Assembly: GCA_017935325.1 (NCBI GenBank)
Contig: JAGBHV010000068.1
Location: 1 to 44,824 of the forward strand
Source of the DNA: Clostridia bacterium
GTDB lineage: Bacteria > Bacillota > Clostridia > Oscillospirales > Acutalibacteraceae
DNA: 44,824 nucleotides
Reading direction: 5' to 3'
Positions 16,504-25,239 of the stretch are shown piece after piece; positions within the stretch are counted from its first letter, which is position 1, and each line of letters opens with the position of its first letter. Both the position numbers and the translations under genes were made by a program. A model generated the notes under the pieces. It was not told where the DNA came from. It saw nothing but the letters and a program-made list of their open reading frames with translations, and searched no databases.

Positions 16504-17541
16504 TCATCCGAAAAATGACATACCGAAAAGCATTGCGATAAGGTTAAGCATATACAGATAGAATGAAGCCGTACCGAACATTCCTCTGAAAAATTCCACT
16601 ACTCTTTCTTTGAAAGTCATATCTTCACGCACATAGGAGAATAAGTCTTCGCTGTCGGAAGAAAGAACGGTTCCGTCGGGAGCCACAAGTTCTGCAATAA
16701 CGGTGAATTCTCCGTGAGTAACAGAAGTTATCTGAGCGTATGTGGGAACACCTGAAGGAGAATATTTTGTGTTTTCCAATGTGCAACTGTCACCCACTGT
16801 TCTCCACACAATTTCTGCATCTGAATATTCACCGGGATAGTATCTGACATGGAATTCTCTTGTATCTCCTTTTTCAAGCTGACTACTGTATGTTATCTCA
16901 TCGGTGTGAACAACAATTTCACAATAGATTTCAGGTTCTTCGCCATTATAATACATATCATCGGTTGCGTTGTCGCTTATGCCCCATCCGTATGTGGGGT
17001 TTCGATGCTTAATATTAATAACCTCGGTATAATCTTCGTTAATACTGAAGCCTGTTACGCCCCTTCTTTCAACTTTTCCCCACTCTGACCTTGTTCCTGC
17101 ATAGCTACATGCTAAAGTGATGCGATCAGGATGTTCTGCTGCGAATGAACCAAAATAATAATATTCAAGACTTTTCGGAAGATTTACTCTGTGATACATT
17201 CTCGGGTGGAGTGCGAAAGCATCATAGCCGATACCTGTAACGCCTTCTTCAACGGTTATAACCCTGATATCATCAGAATAATCAAACCAGGGCGGAATAA
17301 GCGGAGAAGATTTTTCAATACATGCTTCTGTTATATAATAGAACGGAGTTTCGCCTTCACCGCTGATAACAAGCTCGCCATCGTCATAAAGAGTCCATAT
17401 AAGATTATCGCCTTGCGCTCCGCAGAAGCCTGAATCAATAACAGTACGTTCTGCTTCTTCAGCAGAAGCATTCATTACAGAACAAACTCCGAGAGCCATA
17501 ATAACTGCAAGAATAATTGACAATAACTTTTTAATTTTCAT
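16504..17541 (-). CDS. Secreted LRR_5/BspA-like protein with C-terminal hydrophobic tail
   Basis: 345 residues. ATG at 17541 follows AAGGGGGT; upstream in-frame codons have no ribosome site. The signal peptide is 1-27 (NASA-EE). Residues 40-150 carry a degenerate BspA-type leucine-rich repeat region: GDNLIWTLYDDGELVISGEG, VEEGVTGIGYDAFA and RVNLPKSLEYYYFGSFA have the 'I..V..G...I...AF' pattern. The part after about 215 (VVHTDEITYSSQLEKGDTREFHVRY) looks like a bacterial Ig-like module. The end has FKERVVEFFRGMFG, then a hydrophobic stretch (about 322-345) without a charged tail. A surface or wall role is likely, with unknown ligand. Confidence 0.7.
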   Translation of the reverse strand: MKIKKLLSIILAVIMALGVCSVMNASAEEAERTVIDSGFCGAQGDNLIWTLYDDGELVISGEGETPFYYITEACIEKSSPLIPPWFDYSDDIRVITVEEGVTGIGYDAFALHPRMYHRVNLPKSLEYYYFGSFAAEHPDRITLACSYAGTRSEWGKVERRGVTGFSINEDYTEVINIKHRNPTYGWGISDNATDDMYYNGEEPEIYCEIVVHTDEITYSSQLEKGDTREFHVRYYPGEYSDAEIVWRTVGDSCTLENTKYSPSGVPTYAQITSVTHGEFTVIAELVAPDGTVLSSDSEDLFSYVREDMTFKERVVEFFRGMFGTASFYLYMLNLIAMLFGMSFFG

Positions 17542-17705
17542 AAAATTACCCCCTTGATTTCCGTTTTGTATTCTGTAACGCAATTATATAAATTATTTCC
17601 ATTAACTGTCAACAGATAAAATAATTTTTAATTCTTTCTAAACTTTCACCTTAACAATTACATAAATTTGTTATTTTTTATAATAAGTAAAAAACAAACA
17701 AAAAA

Positions 17706-17728
17706 CCGTCCGGAATTTTTCCGAACGG
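17706..17728 (-). terminator. Terminator of the sugar isomerase-like gene
   Basis: A 10-bp stem with one mismatch (17706-17715 with 17719-17728), followed on the minus strand by TTTTTTGTTTGTTTTTTAC. Confidence 0.85.
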
Positions 17729-17739
17729 CTATAATAACT

Positions 17740-18567
17740 TTAGGGCATATAGGGGTTTTCTTCGTACTCGTAATTTTCGGGCATAACCATAGGTCTGAAA
17801 TAGTTTATTGAATAATCAATACCCCATTGACCTCTCTTGCCTCTCCAATAATGTGAATGAGGTTCAATTGAAAGCATTCCGTCATAGTCCATAGTATAAA
17901 GAATATCCATAACTGCAGGCCACTGAATCATATCAAGTCCTGCGGGAGCATCATCATAATTGTCACCGTCAGGCCTTCTTACAGAGCCTTTAAGGTGGAA
18001 ATGGTAGAATCTTTTGCCCCAATCGAGCATTTCCTGGAAATAATTGCCGTCTCTGCCGAGGCAGTGAGAAATATCATATTTGATGCCAAGTTCAGGCAAT
18101 GCAGACATAACAACATTCCATGCTTTGGGTTCGACAACAAAGTTTTCCCAATCGCAGTTATATGTAGCGATTTTTACATTCTTATCTTTTGCAAATTCGA
18201 TAAGCTCACCGAGGTATTTAATTGCAATATTGCAGTTTTCATAGAAACTTTTGCTGTCAGTATAGTTAACACCGCAGTTATAAACGGGACAGCCGATAAT
18301 AGAAGCTGCTGTGATAACTTTTTTATCTGCTTCAAGTGCTTCAGGGATAATTTCACCGTTTTCGTCAATTCTTGTCATACCCCATCTGCCCATTGAGCCG
18401 ACAGCTACATTGTACTTTTCGCTATAGCCCTTGATTGCTTCTGCTTTTGAAAGAAATTCATCAGCATCGTAGTTATGGTTTACACAGAATTCGATTGCTT
18501 CAAGGCCTTTATCGTGAACATACTTGAAGTTACCTTCTTCCCAGCCGTTTATAATACCGAGTTTCAT
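17740..18567 (-). CDS. Sugar phosphate isomerase/epimerase-like TIM-barrel protein
   Basis: 275 residues of the xylose isomerase-like (AP endonuclease 2) superfamily, cytoplasmic. The N-terminal strand KLGIINGWEEG and the metal-site stretches NVKIATYNCDWE, LGIKYDISHCLGRDG, RFYHFHLKGSVRR and DGMLSIEPHSHYW give the expected E/D/H ligands at the C-terminal ends of the barrel strands. Members are epimerases, isomerases or dehydratases in sugar catabolism; the substrate cannot be read. GAGGTG precedes the ATG. It is divergent from the GH92 mannosidase gene across about 150 bp, so shared control and a role in using the released sugar are plausible. Confidence 0.85.
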   Translation of the reverse strand: MKLGIINGWEEGNFKYVHDKGLEAIEFCVNHNYDADEFLSKAEAIKGYSEKYNVAVGSMGRWGMTRIDENGEIIPEALEADKKVITAASIIGCPVYNCGVNYTDSKSFYENCNIAIKYLGELIEFAKDKNVKIATYNCDWENFVVEPKAWNVVMSALPELGIKYDISHCLGRDGNYFQEMLDWGKRFYHFHLKGSVRRPDGDNYDDAPAGLDMIQWPAVMDILYTMDYDGMLSIEPHSHYWRGKRGQWGIDYSINYFRPMVMPENYEYEENPYMP

Positions 18568-18658
18568 AATATCACCTCATGATAATTTTTAGTGGGACTT
18601 CTGAAAGCCCATTACAAAATAATTGTAGCATTGAAAAGAAAAGTTTGTCAATATGTTA

Positions 18659-18687
18659 TTGAAAGAAAAGAAGTATTGTGATAAAAT
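18659..18687 (+). promoter_or_regulatory. Promoter of the GH92 gene
   Basis: TTGAAA (18659-18664), 17-bp spacer, TAAAAT (18682-18687), 33 bp before the ATG at 18720. Confidence 0.6.
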
Positions 18688-18719
18688 AAATTATATTAAT
18701 TTTTTTGGAGTGCACAATA

Positions 18720-20960
18720 ATGGAAAAAGCAAAATACATAGACCCCACAATAGGCACAGTAGGCGAAGCAGACGTAGGTCACGGCGGCGGAAAAACACAT
18801 CCCGGTGCATGTACACCCGGCGGAATGGTACAGCTTTCTCCCGACACCATCACAGGCGGTGACAACGGAACAGGGTATAACTACTGCAACGACACAATCG
18901 AAGGCTTCAGCTTCAACCACATGAGCGGTATCGGTTGGTACGGTGACCTTGGCAACCTGCAGATTATGCCCGTCACAGGTAAAACTGACTTACGTAGCGG
19001 AAGTAATGAGGAAGTACCCTTTACAAAAGGAAAAGAAGGTTGGAAAAGTCCTTTCTCTCACGATAAGGAAGTTGCCCGTGCAGGATATTATTCTGTCTTC
19101 CTTGACAGATACGGTATAACTGCCGAAACGACAGTTTCTCCTCATACAGGTATGCTGAGATTTTCTTATCCTGAAAACTCAGATGCAAAAGTAATCTTTA
19201 ATTTTTCAAGGAGAATAGGCGGTCATGCCGATTTTCAGAAAATAAAAATCACGGGAGAAAAAAGTATTGAAGGCGAAATTATCTGCACTCCGAAGGGCGG
19301 CGGCTTCGGCAGAGGCGGCGGCAACATTTCCTATAATTTTTACTTTTCTCTTGAAATGTCAGAAAAGGCTGAAGAAATGCAGTTCTTTTCAAACGAAAAA
19401 TTCGTCGATAACAACATAACTTCTTTTGAAAACGAAGATGCGGGGCTTCTCTGTTCTTTCGGAAGCCTTGAAAAGCCTCTTGAAATAAGATGCGGTATCT
19501 CGTATGTTGACATCGAAGGTGCAAGAAAAAATCTTGAGGCCGAATGTCCGACCTTTGATTTTGACAAAATGGAGAAAAATGCTTTTGACTCCTGGGACAA
19601 GGCTTTCAGCAAAATTCAGGTTGAAGGCACGGATGAAACTGACCTGAAAATTTTCTACACCTGTCTTTATCATGTTCTTCTTGACCCCCGCACTATGGCT
19701 GATGTTGACGGAAGATTTCCTCTTGACGGCAAAATCCTCCATACAGAAAGCTACACTCACCGCACAATGTTCAGCGGTTGGGATGTATACAGAAGTGAAT
19801 TTCCTCTCCTTACAGTTATTGAACCGGAAATCGTCAATGATGAGGTTAATTCTCTTCTGAAAATTGCAGAAACCAAAAACACCTCCTTACCCGCATGGGA
19901 GCTTATGGGAATTGATGCGGGATGTATGGTTGGCGACCCGGCTCTGATTGTTACTGCAGACGCATTTGTAAAAGGAATAAGAAATTACGATTTCAAAAAG
20001 GCTTATGAAATTGCAAAAGCCTCGGCACTGTGCAAAAAAGAGCTTTTCGGAAAACCCTTCAAATCATTAAGGCCCGATTGCAAGCAGTATCTTGAAAAAG
20101 CATTTGTACCTAAAAAAATCAGCGAAACACTTGAATTTCTCCTTGCAGACTATACCCTTTCTCAGTTCGCAAAAGAGATAAACAATAACGAGGACTCAGA
20201 ATATTTCCTTTCAAGAGCAATGAGATATCCTGAAAACTATAACAAAAGATTAGGTTTTCTTATCTCAAGAAGAAAGAACGGCTGGTTCTGCTTTGAAAGA
20301 GATATTTACGACGGCATCGGTACTGTAGAAAGCAATATTTTCCAGCAGACATGGTTTGTGCCCTACGATGTAGTTGGCTTAAGCCGTCTTTTCGGAGAAA
20401 AAAGAACTATCAAGCTTCTTGAAAGATTTTTTGAAGAAGCTGATCTTTCAAAGCTCTGGAACGAAAGCTACAATCACTCAAACGAACCCTGCCACAACAT
20501 AACACATTATTTCAATATATTAGGTCTGCCTGACAAAACACAATACTGGACAAGACGCGTTCAGAAAGAAGCTTACCGCACAGGTGCCTTCGGCTTCTGC
20601 GGAAACGAGGATGTTGGTCAACTTTCTGCGTGGTACGTTTTGTCAGCATTAGGATTTGCACAGGTCTGTCCCGCTGACCCGAAATACTACATGAACACTC
20701 CCCTTTTCAGAACCTGCAAAATAGCTTTGGATAAAAAATATCATTCATGCTCCGTTTCAGAAACTTTTGAAATTGTGTGTGATAAAAATCCCCTTGAATA
20801 TCCGTATATTTCTTCACTCTCCTTCAATGGAAAAGAAATTACAAGGCCATACTTGACATACAATGAAATCACATCAGGCGGCGTTCTTAATTTCACACTT
20901 TCAAAAACACCTTGCAATGCTTTTGAAAATTACGTGCCTGAATCATTTCCGGACATGTAA
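18720..20960 (+). CDS. GH92 family alpha-mannosidase (cytoplasmic)
   Basis: 746 residues. The family's N-terminal beta-sandwich begins YIDPTIGT...GHGGGKTHPGACTPGGMVQLSPDT, followed by GFSFNHMSGIGWYGDLGNLQIMP. The (alpha/alpha)6 barrel carries HRTMFSGWDVYRSEFPLLT, AWELMGIDAGCMVGDPA and the late signature GNEDVGQLSAWYVLSALGF at about 628-646, where most members have GNDDCGQMSAWY. GH92 enzymes are calcium-dependent inverting exo-alpha-mannosidases acting on N-glycan or yeast-type mannosides. No signal peptide is present, so substrates must be imported. ATG at 18720 lies 9 nt after GGAG. Its own promoter and terminator make it a single-gene unit. The exact linkage is unknown. Confidence 0.93.
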   Translation: MEKAKYIDPTIGTVGEADVGHGGGKTHPGACTPGGMVQLSPDTITGGDNGTGYNYCNDTIEGFSFNHMSGIGWYGDLGNLQIMPVTGKTDLRSGSNEEVPFTKGKEGWKSPFSHDKEVARAGYYSVFLDRYGITAETTVSPHTGMLRFSYPENSDAKVIFNFSRRIGGHADFQKIKITGEKSIEGEIICTPKGGGFGRGGGNISYNFYFSLEMSEKAEEMQFFSNEKFVDNNITSFENEDAGLLCSFGSLEKPLEIRCGISYVDIEGARKNLEAECPTFDFDKMEKNAFDSWDKAFSKIQVEGTDETDLKIFYTCLYHVLLDPRTMADVDGRFPLDGKILHTESYTHRTMFSGWDVYRSEFPLLTVIEPEIVNDEVNSLLKIAETKNTSLPAWELMGIDAGCMVGDPALIVTADAFVKGIRNYDFKKAYEIAKASALCKKELFGKPFKSLRPDCKQYLEKAFVPKKISETLEFLLADYTLSQFAKEINNNEDSEYFLSRAMRYPENYNKRLGFLISRRKNGWFCFERDIYDGIGTVESNIFQQTWFVPYDVVGLSRLFGEKRTIKLLERFFEEADLSKLWNESYNHSNEPCHNITHYFNILGLPDKTQYWTRRVQKEAYRTGAFGFCGNEDVGQLSAWYVLSALGFAQVCPADPKYYMNTPLFRTCKIALDKKYHSCSVSETFEIVCDKNPLEYPYISSLSFNGKEITRPYLTYNEITSGGVLNFTLSKTPCNAFENYVPESFPDM

Positions 20961-20992
20961 GGCTAAAGAGAATTAAAGTATAACACTATCTG

Positions 20993-21030
20993 ACCACTCT
21001 GAGATTATTTTCAGAGTGGTTTTATTTTTA
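20993..21030 (+). terminator. Terminator of the GH92 gene
   Basis: A 10-bp perfect stem ACCACTCTGA / TCAGAGTGGT with an 8-nt loop and TTTATTTTTA tail. Confidence 0.9.
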
Positions 21031-21050
21031 AGACCGAATTCCAAAAAAAT

Positions 21051-21078
21051 AACTCCTTTCCTGAACAGAAAAGGAGTT
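21051..21078 (-). terminator. Terminator of the XRE/TPR regulator gene
   Basis: A 9-bp perfect stem AACTCCTTT / AAAGGAGTT, followed on the minus strand by ATTTTTTTGG. It is 7 nt after the stop at 21085. Confidence 0.85.
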
Positions 21079-21084
21079 TTAAGG

Positions 21085-22173
21085 TCAGATTTTCATAATT
21101 TCCCTGAATTCTTCGCTGTTTTTGAATTCTTCTGAAAGTTCAGGTCTGTTTAAGAGACCATCTTTCATATCATCAAGAAATGAGCCTTCCCAGAAACGGT
21201 ATGCTCTTGTTTTGTCAAACACAAGTCCCTTTACCGCATCTGAAGTGTGAACAAGAATGTCAGGGCTGTCGTCATAACTCTTTGCAAGTTTAAGGCCCTT
21301 TTCAAAATGCTCAAGGGCACTCTTTTTATCGCCTGCAACATATTTTTTTACGCCGAGTCGATGATGGTTGATTACCATAAGATAATGGCTTTTGCCGTAA
21401 TCGCCGTCAGGCATAACTTTTTCAACAAGATTGATATATGCTTCTGAAATATCGCCGTCTGCATCAAGGAAATTTTTGTATTTTCTGTTCATTATTTCAC
21501 CAAAAAGACGAAGCATCTCGGAAATGCCGTTTGCACATGCACTCGAGCGTTTTTCATCATCGTGAGGATACATATACATTGCCTCGTAGTCCCTCGTATT
21601 CTGCATAATCGGCATCTGTTCAAGAATCATTTCCGCATCTGAAATATCAACACCGCTGTTTTCAATAAGGCTCAGGTCACGCAGATAACGGCACATAAGC
21701 TTTTTAGTCCATATCCTGATACTGTCAACGGTACAATAATTCTGTATATTTTCATAAATTCTGTCAACTTCTGTTTTTACCCCAAGCAGGTATTCATCGT
21801 CATATTGTGCGTGGATAAGTGCGTTAAGATATTTTGAGAGCAGGTCATAATTGCCGGGAAATTCAGTTATTGCAGTCTTGAGCATATCCCTTGCCTCACG
21901 GATTTTTCCTTCACTCAACAAACGGGAATATTCTTTTGTGTATTTATCAATCTGTTTTTCTTTTTCAATCATATCAATACCGAGAAGGCTGTCAACAGTA
22001 ACGCCGAAGAATGATGCAATTACAGGAAGCATAGTTATATCGGGATATGTTTCACCACGCTCCCATTTGCTTATTGCCTGAAATGACATACCGAGAAAAT
22101 CCGCAAGTGCATCTTGTGTAAGGTTTTTTGATTTGCGAAGCTTTTTAAGATTTTCTCCGAAATAGATTGTCAT
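21085..22173 (-). CDS. XRE-family regulator with TPR-like C-terminal domain
   Basis: 362 residues. The HTH domain is residues 1-60 (FGENLKKLRKSKNLTQDALADFLGMSFQAISKWERGETYPDI). A long helical region follows (70-360), with SEGKIREARDMLKTAITEFPGNYDLLSKYLNAL and KKSALEHFEKGLKLAKSYDDSP resembling TPR repeats. This architecture is typical of peptide- or partner-sensing one-component regulators, though no cognate peptide gene was found nearby. The ATG at 22173 follows AAAGGTGAT. A palindrome lies inside the putative promoter spacer, suggesting autoregulation. The targets are unknown. Confidence 0.88.
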   Translation of the reverse strand: MTIYFGENLKKLRKSKNLTQDALADFLGMSFQAISKWERGETYPDITMLPVIASFFGVTVDSLLGIDMIEKEKQIDKYTKEYSRLLSEGKIREARDMLKTAITEFPGNYDLLSKYLNALIHAQYDDEYLLGVKTEVDRIYENIQNYCTVDSIRIWTKKLMCRYLRDLSLIENSGVDISDAEMILEQMPIMQNTRDYEAMYMYPHDDEKRSSACANGISEMLRLFGEIMNRKYKNFLDADGDISEAYINLVEKVMPDGDYGKSHYLMVINHHRLGVKKYVAGDKKSALEHFEKGLKLAKSYDDSPDILVHTSDAVKGLVFDKTRAYRFWEGSFLDDMKDGLLNRPELSEEFKNSEEFREIMKI

Positions 22174-22201
22174 ACATATCACCTTTCTTTATCAAATTAA
22201 T

Positions 22202-22217
22202 ACGACGTCGTTTACAA
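22202..22217 (-). promoter_or_regulatory. Palindromic operator candidate in the XRE/TPR promoter
   Basis: ACGACGTCGT (22202-22211) is a perfect 10-bp palindrome immediately downstream, in the minus direction, of a -35-like TTGTAA (22217-22212). It would lie within the promoter spacer, an arrangement typical of autorepression. Confidence 0.5.
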
Positions 22218-22320
22218 ACAGATAATAACAGTTTTCCTGATAATAAACAATAACTTATTTTTTGAAATAAATTCTCCTGATAAGAGAAAATTTCTACTTG
22301 CACGATTTTATGTAAAAAAA

Positions 22321-22342
22321 TCCGCCTGATTTCTCAGACGGA
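22321..22342 (-). terminator. Terminator after the TipAS-domain gene
   Basis: An imperfect stem TCCGCCTGA / TCAGACGGA (one G-U type mismatch) with TTTC loop, followed on the minus strand by TTTTTTTAC. Confidence 0.8.
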
Positions 22343-22349
22343 TAAATTT

Positions 22350-22718
22350 TTATCTGCAATAAGCTTCAATTGCCTTACCTGCAAATTCTGCTGTGCCTTC
22401 AGCGTGTTTATCGATGTTATTTCTGAATCGTTCATCAGAAATATACATATGACCGAGACCCGACAGAATTTCTTTCGTGCAGGTGTAGTAATTATCCGTG
22501 ATATAACTCTGCAGTTTTTCTGCGAGTTTCTGCACTTCTTTAGAATCAGGTTTTTCACCGCTTTTCATACATGTTGCAAACTCTGCAAAAATATCATTCA
22601 TACCTTCTGCAAGAGCCTCGTATTTTTCTTCATTATATCCTTTGGATTTTTCAGAATATTCCTTGTAAGCCGGAGTTTCACCCCAAATTTCTTTAACTTC
22701 ATCTTTATAATTTTTCAT
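22350..22718 (-). CDS. Stand-alone TipAS-domain protein
   Basis: 122 residues, all TipAS antibiotic/peptide-recognition domain. WGETPAYKEYSEKSKGYNEEKYEALAEGMNDIFAEFA is the family's helical start, and DNYYTCTKEILSGLGHMYISDERFRNNID with the final EAYCR is its C-terminal signature. In most regulators this domain follows a MerR HTH; here none precedes it and the upstream DNA does not encode one. ATG at 22718 is preferred (GGTGAG upstream), with an alternative ATG at 22730. It lies about 56 bp after a glycosidase gene on the same strand with no terminator between, so it may be the last operon gene. A ligand-binding or sequestering role is inferred. Confidence 0.85.
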   Translation of the reverse strand: MKNYKDEVKEIWGETPAYKEYSEKSKGYNEEKYEALAEGMNDIFAEFATCMKSGEKPDSKEVQKLAEKLQSYITDNYYTCTKEILSGLGHMYISDERFRNNIDKHAEGTAEFAGKAIEAYCR

Positions 22719-22731
22719 AAATCTCACCATA

Positions 22732-22769
22732 TACTGCAAATTTAAATTTATTCAGATATTACTGCAAAT
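22732..22769. repeat. Two TACTGCAAAT direct repeats upstream of the TipAS gene
   Basis: TACTGCAAAT at 22732-22741 and 22760-22769, 28 bp apart. The same 10-mer forms the left side of the 15215-15237 palindrome. Confidence 0.6.
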
Positions 22770-22774
22770 GAGCA

Positions 22775-25219
22775 TCACTCCGTATAAACCACCACAGGAC
22801 CGTACAGTCCGCCCGATACATAGTCTTCGGCATAATTCAACTCTGCCTCAAAATACGGAGATAATTCTTTAATATTCCGATTATCGAAGTAATCGGTATA
22901 AACATACCGGTTTGCTACTGTGTTTGTTACAACTATTTTCAGGTTATTGCTTTCGCCAAGCACATCTGCAGGTATTTTGATTTTATACGGTGGCATTAAA
23001 GCAAGACCCAAAAGCTTGTCATTAAGATAAACTTCTGCCGCAAAATGCACATCCCCCAGGTCAATTTCTCCTTCTTTCCCCACCTTTTCAGCGGGAAGTG
23101 TAAATGTTGTTTCATAAACACCGCTTCCTGAGTAAGCACTGCCGACTAAATCTGACCAATCACCGAGACTTATGGAGGTTGATTCATCTGAATGTTTTAT
23201 ATTTTCAAATCCGTTTTCATTGCAGATAAGTTCAAGTTCTTTGCGAAAAACAAAGTTATCTGCAACATCGAGTTTTTCTCTGAAATCCTTTCTGTTTTCA
23301 GCTTCGAATTTTTTGTCCGTCAACAGAATCACAGCAGTTTCTCCTACAGCAAGAGAAAGCTCAAGCATATTGTTTTCAGTTTTCAACGGCTTTAGTGTTC
23401 CGTTTATCAAATCAAGCAGATATCCGTCTGATGACGGCAGATGAATTATATATTCGCCGCTTTCGCCTTTTTCACGGAATAAAAAGAACAAATCTTCACT
23501 TTCCAACTTTCTGTGCATTGCACGTAAGCCCTCACCGTCAACCTGAATTACAGGTGTAAGACCTGAAAGATCATGTGAAACTCTGCCACTGTTTTTTATC
23601 AATTCATCAAGAACCTTCTTCGTATTCTGCTCAACGAAAGCACCTTCGGGAATTATTATGTTGCGATATAACGCCCTTCCGATATGTATTAAACCGTTGT
23701 CTGTTCCCTTCGCAGTCTGTATAACATCGTCGTCAACAATATCAAAATCCACCATCATATCTTCAAGTTTCCTGCCAAGGGTATCGAATTCTTCCGCAAC
23801 GCTTTCTGCTTTAATACCGTCCTGAAAATCGCAAACGGGATAGTAAAGACCGGTTTCGCATACTCGTTCCCCGAGAGACGATAAATATGATACGCGTTCC
23901 ACATAACGATTGAACAAACTGAGATAACGGCAATACGGCTGATTTTCTGTAAAAATGGGAAGTTCCTGTGCAAGAAGTGCGTCTTTACGTCCAAGGGGAA
24001 AATTAAACGGATTAAAGATGTTTATTCCGCGCACAGCCTGATATCCTACGGTGTACCGCATAATATCATAAGTAATCCCCGCCCCTGCAACTCCGAAGAT
24101 TTCACTCATTGCAAGCTTTGTACCATTCTGTGCTGCAGCGGATGAAGCATATCTGGGGAAAAAGCCGTTATAACCGTTCATGTCATCTTTAACGGTTATT
24201 TTATTTTCAGGATATAGTTGACGCCGGATAATATCTATACCGGGAATATCCATACACCTGAGTGCACGCATCAGGTTGAAATTCCCGCCTCCTCTTACAC
24301 AGCCGAGAGGACTATGGTCAACATCCATATGCCCCGTAAAACTGATGCCGTGTTCATTTGCCCATTTTTTGCAAGGCAAAAGAAAATTCTCACAAAACAT
24401 ACGGCTGCATAAATCGTACCAACGGTGTAATATATGTGCGTTTTCTTTTGTCGGCATTATTTTTTGTGCTATTAACGGGAGATACGGAAGTATCGACTCT
24501 CCGTACATGGATTCATATTTATCAGCTAACTCATTATTGAATGAATTCAAAGATGCTTTCGGCTCATCTGTAAAAACAGCCGTGACATTTTTTCCGAAAA
24601 AGTTTTTCAGTGAACAAGCATATTTTTCGTGAGTGATTTGTATAAAATATTCCGTTGCATCTTTATTTAATAAATCGGGATAGTCTGAGTTTTCTTTTTC
24701 TGCAACATATTCTTGCACAACAGTTTCTTCAGTGAACATGTAGCCATCTTCAATAATTTTATTACCGTTAATAAAAGTTGCCAGAATATCAGGCGTTGTT
24801 TTCTTATAAACATCCCCTGCGAGGAAAGATTTTTCATATACTTTCAACACCTGCCGTGCGTACTCAGGGTGGTCTTCAATAACCTTCCCGCAAGCACTGC
24901 CCGAAGGCCAACCGCCCTCATCATAAATCCAACACTGCATTCCGAGTTCTTTACCTTTTCGAATGGCATAGGCACATAACCCGAAGTATTCCTCCGAAAG
25001 ATAGTCGGGAGTAAGATTTGTTGGCATACTGTCAGGTCGGAAATTCTTCGGTTCGGGAAGAATATAAAATGCCCGTATACCAAGTTTCTGCATTTCTTCA
25101 AGTTGAGTATCTATAATTTCTTCGGTGCAGATATCGTTCCACACCCACACATATACAGGAGCACGGGAAACATCAGGCGATATGAATTTTTTCATATCGA
25201 ATTTTTCATTACTTTTCAT
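22775..25219 (-). CDS. GH106-like glycoside hydrolase (putative alpha-L-rhamnosidase-type)
   Basis: 814 residues from the ATG at 25219 (AAGGATG upstream). An earlier in-frame start would overlap the transporter gene. It opens with a TIM-barrel region: RAPVYVWVWNDICTEEIIDTQLEEMQKLGIRAFYI, then WIYDEGGWPSGSA at 97-109. The YDE.GWPSG motif is typical of GH106-type and related 'glycosyl hydrolase' proteins. VFTDEPKAS probably carries a catalytic acid. The last ~150 residues form a galactose-binding-like beta sandwich (SGVYETTFTLPAEKVGKEGEIDL, AEVYLNDKLLG). No signal peptide, so it is cytoplasmic. The MFS transporter 20 nt upstream probably brings in the substrate. Rhamnosidase activity is not proven. 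Confidence 0.78.
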   Translation of the reverse strand: MKSNEKFDMKKFISPDVSRAPVYVWVWNDICTEEIIDTQLEEMQKLGIRAFYILPEPKNFRPDSMPTNLTPDYLSEEYFGLCAYAIRKGKELGMQCWIYDEGGWPSGSACGKVIEDHPEYARQVLKVYEKSFLAGDVYKKTTPDILATFINGNKIIEDGYMFTEETVVQEYVAEKENSDYPDLLNKDATEYFIQITHEKYACSLKNFFGKNVTAVFTDEPKASLNSFNNELADKYESMYGESILPYLPLIAQKIMPTKENAHILHRWYDLCSRMFCENFLLPCKKWANEHGISFTGHMDVDHSPLGCVRGGGNFNLMRALRCMDIPGIDIIRRQLYPENKITVKDDMNGYNGFFPRYASSAAAQNGTKLAMSEIFGVAGAGITYDIMRYTVGYQAVRGINIFNPFNFPLGRKDALLAQELPIFTENQPYCRYLSLFNRYVERVSYLSSLGERVCETGLYYPVCDFQDGIKAESVAEEFDTLGRKLEDMMVDFDIVDDDVIQTAKGTDNGLIHIGRALYRNIIIPEGAFVEQNTKKVLDELIKNSGRVSHDLSGLTPVIQVDGEGLRAMHRKLESEDLFFLFREKGESGEYIIHLPSSDGYLLDLINGTLKPLKTENNMLELSLAVGETAVILLTDKKFEAENRKDFREKLDVADNFVFRKELELICNENGFENIKHSDESTSISLGDWSDLVGSAYSGSGVYETTFTLPAEKVGKEGEIDLGDVHFAAEVYLNDKLLGLALMPPYKIKIPADVLGESNNLKIVVTNTVANRYVYTDYFDNRNIKELSPYFEAELNYAEDYVSGGLYGPVVVYTE

Positions 25220-25239
25220 TGTTAATTCATCCTTGAAAT

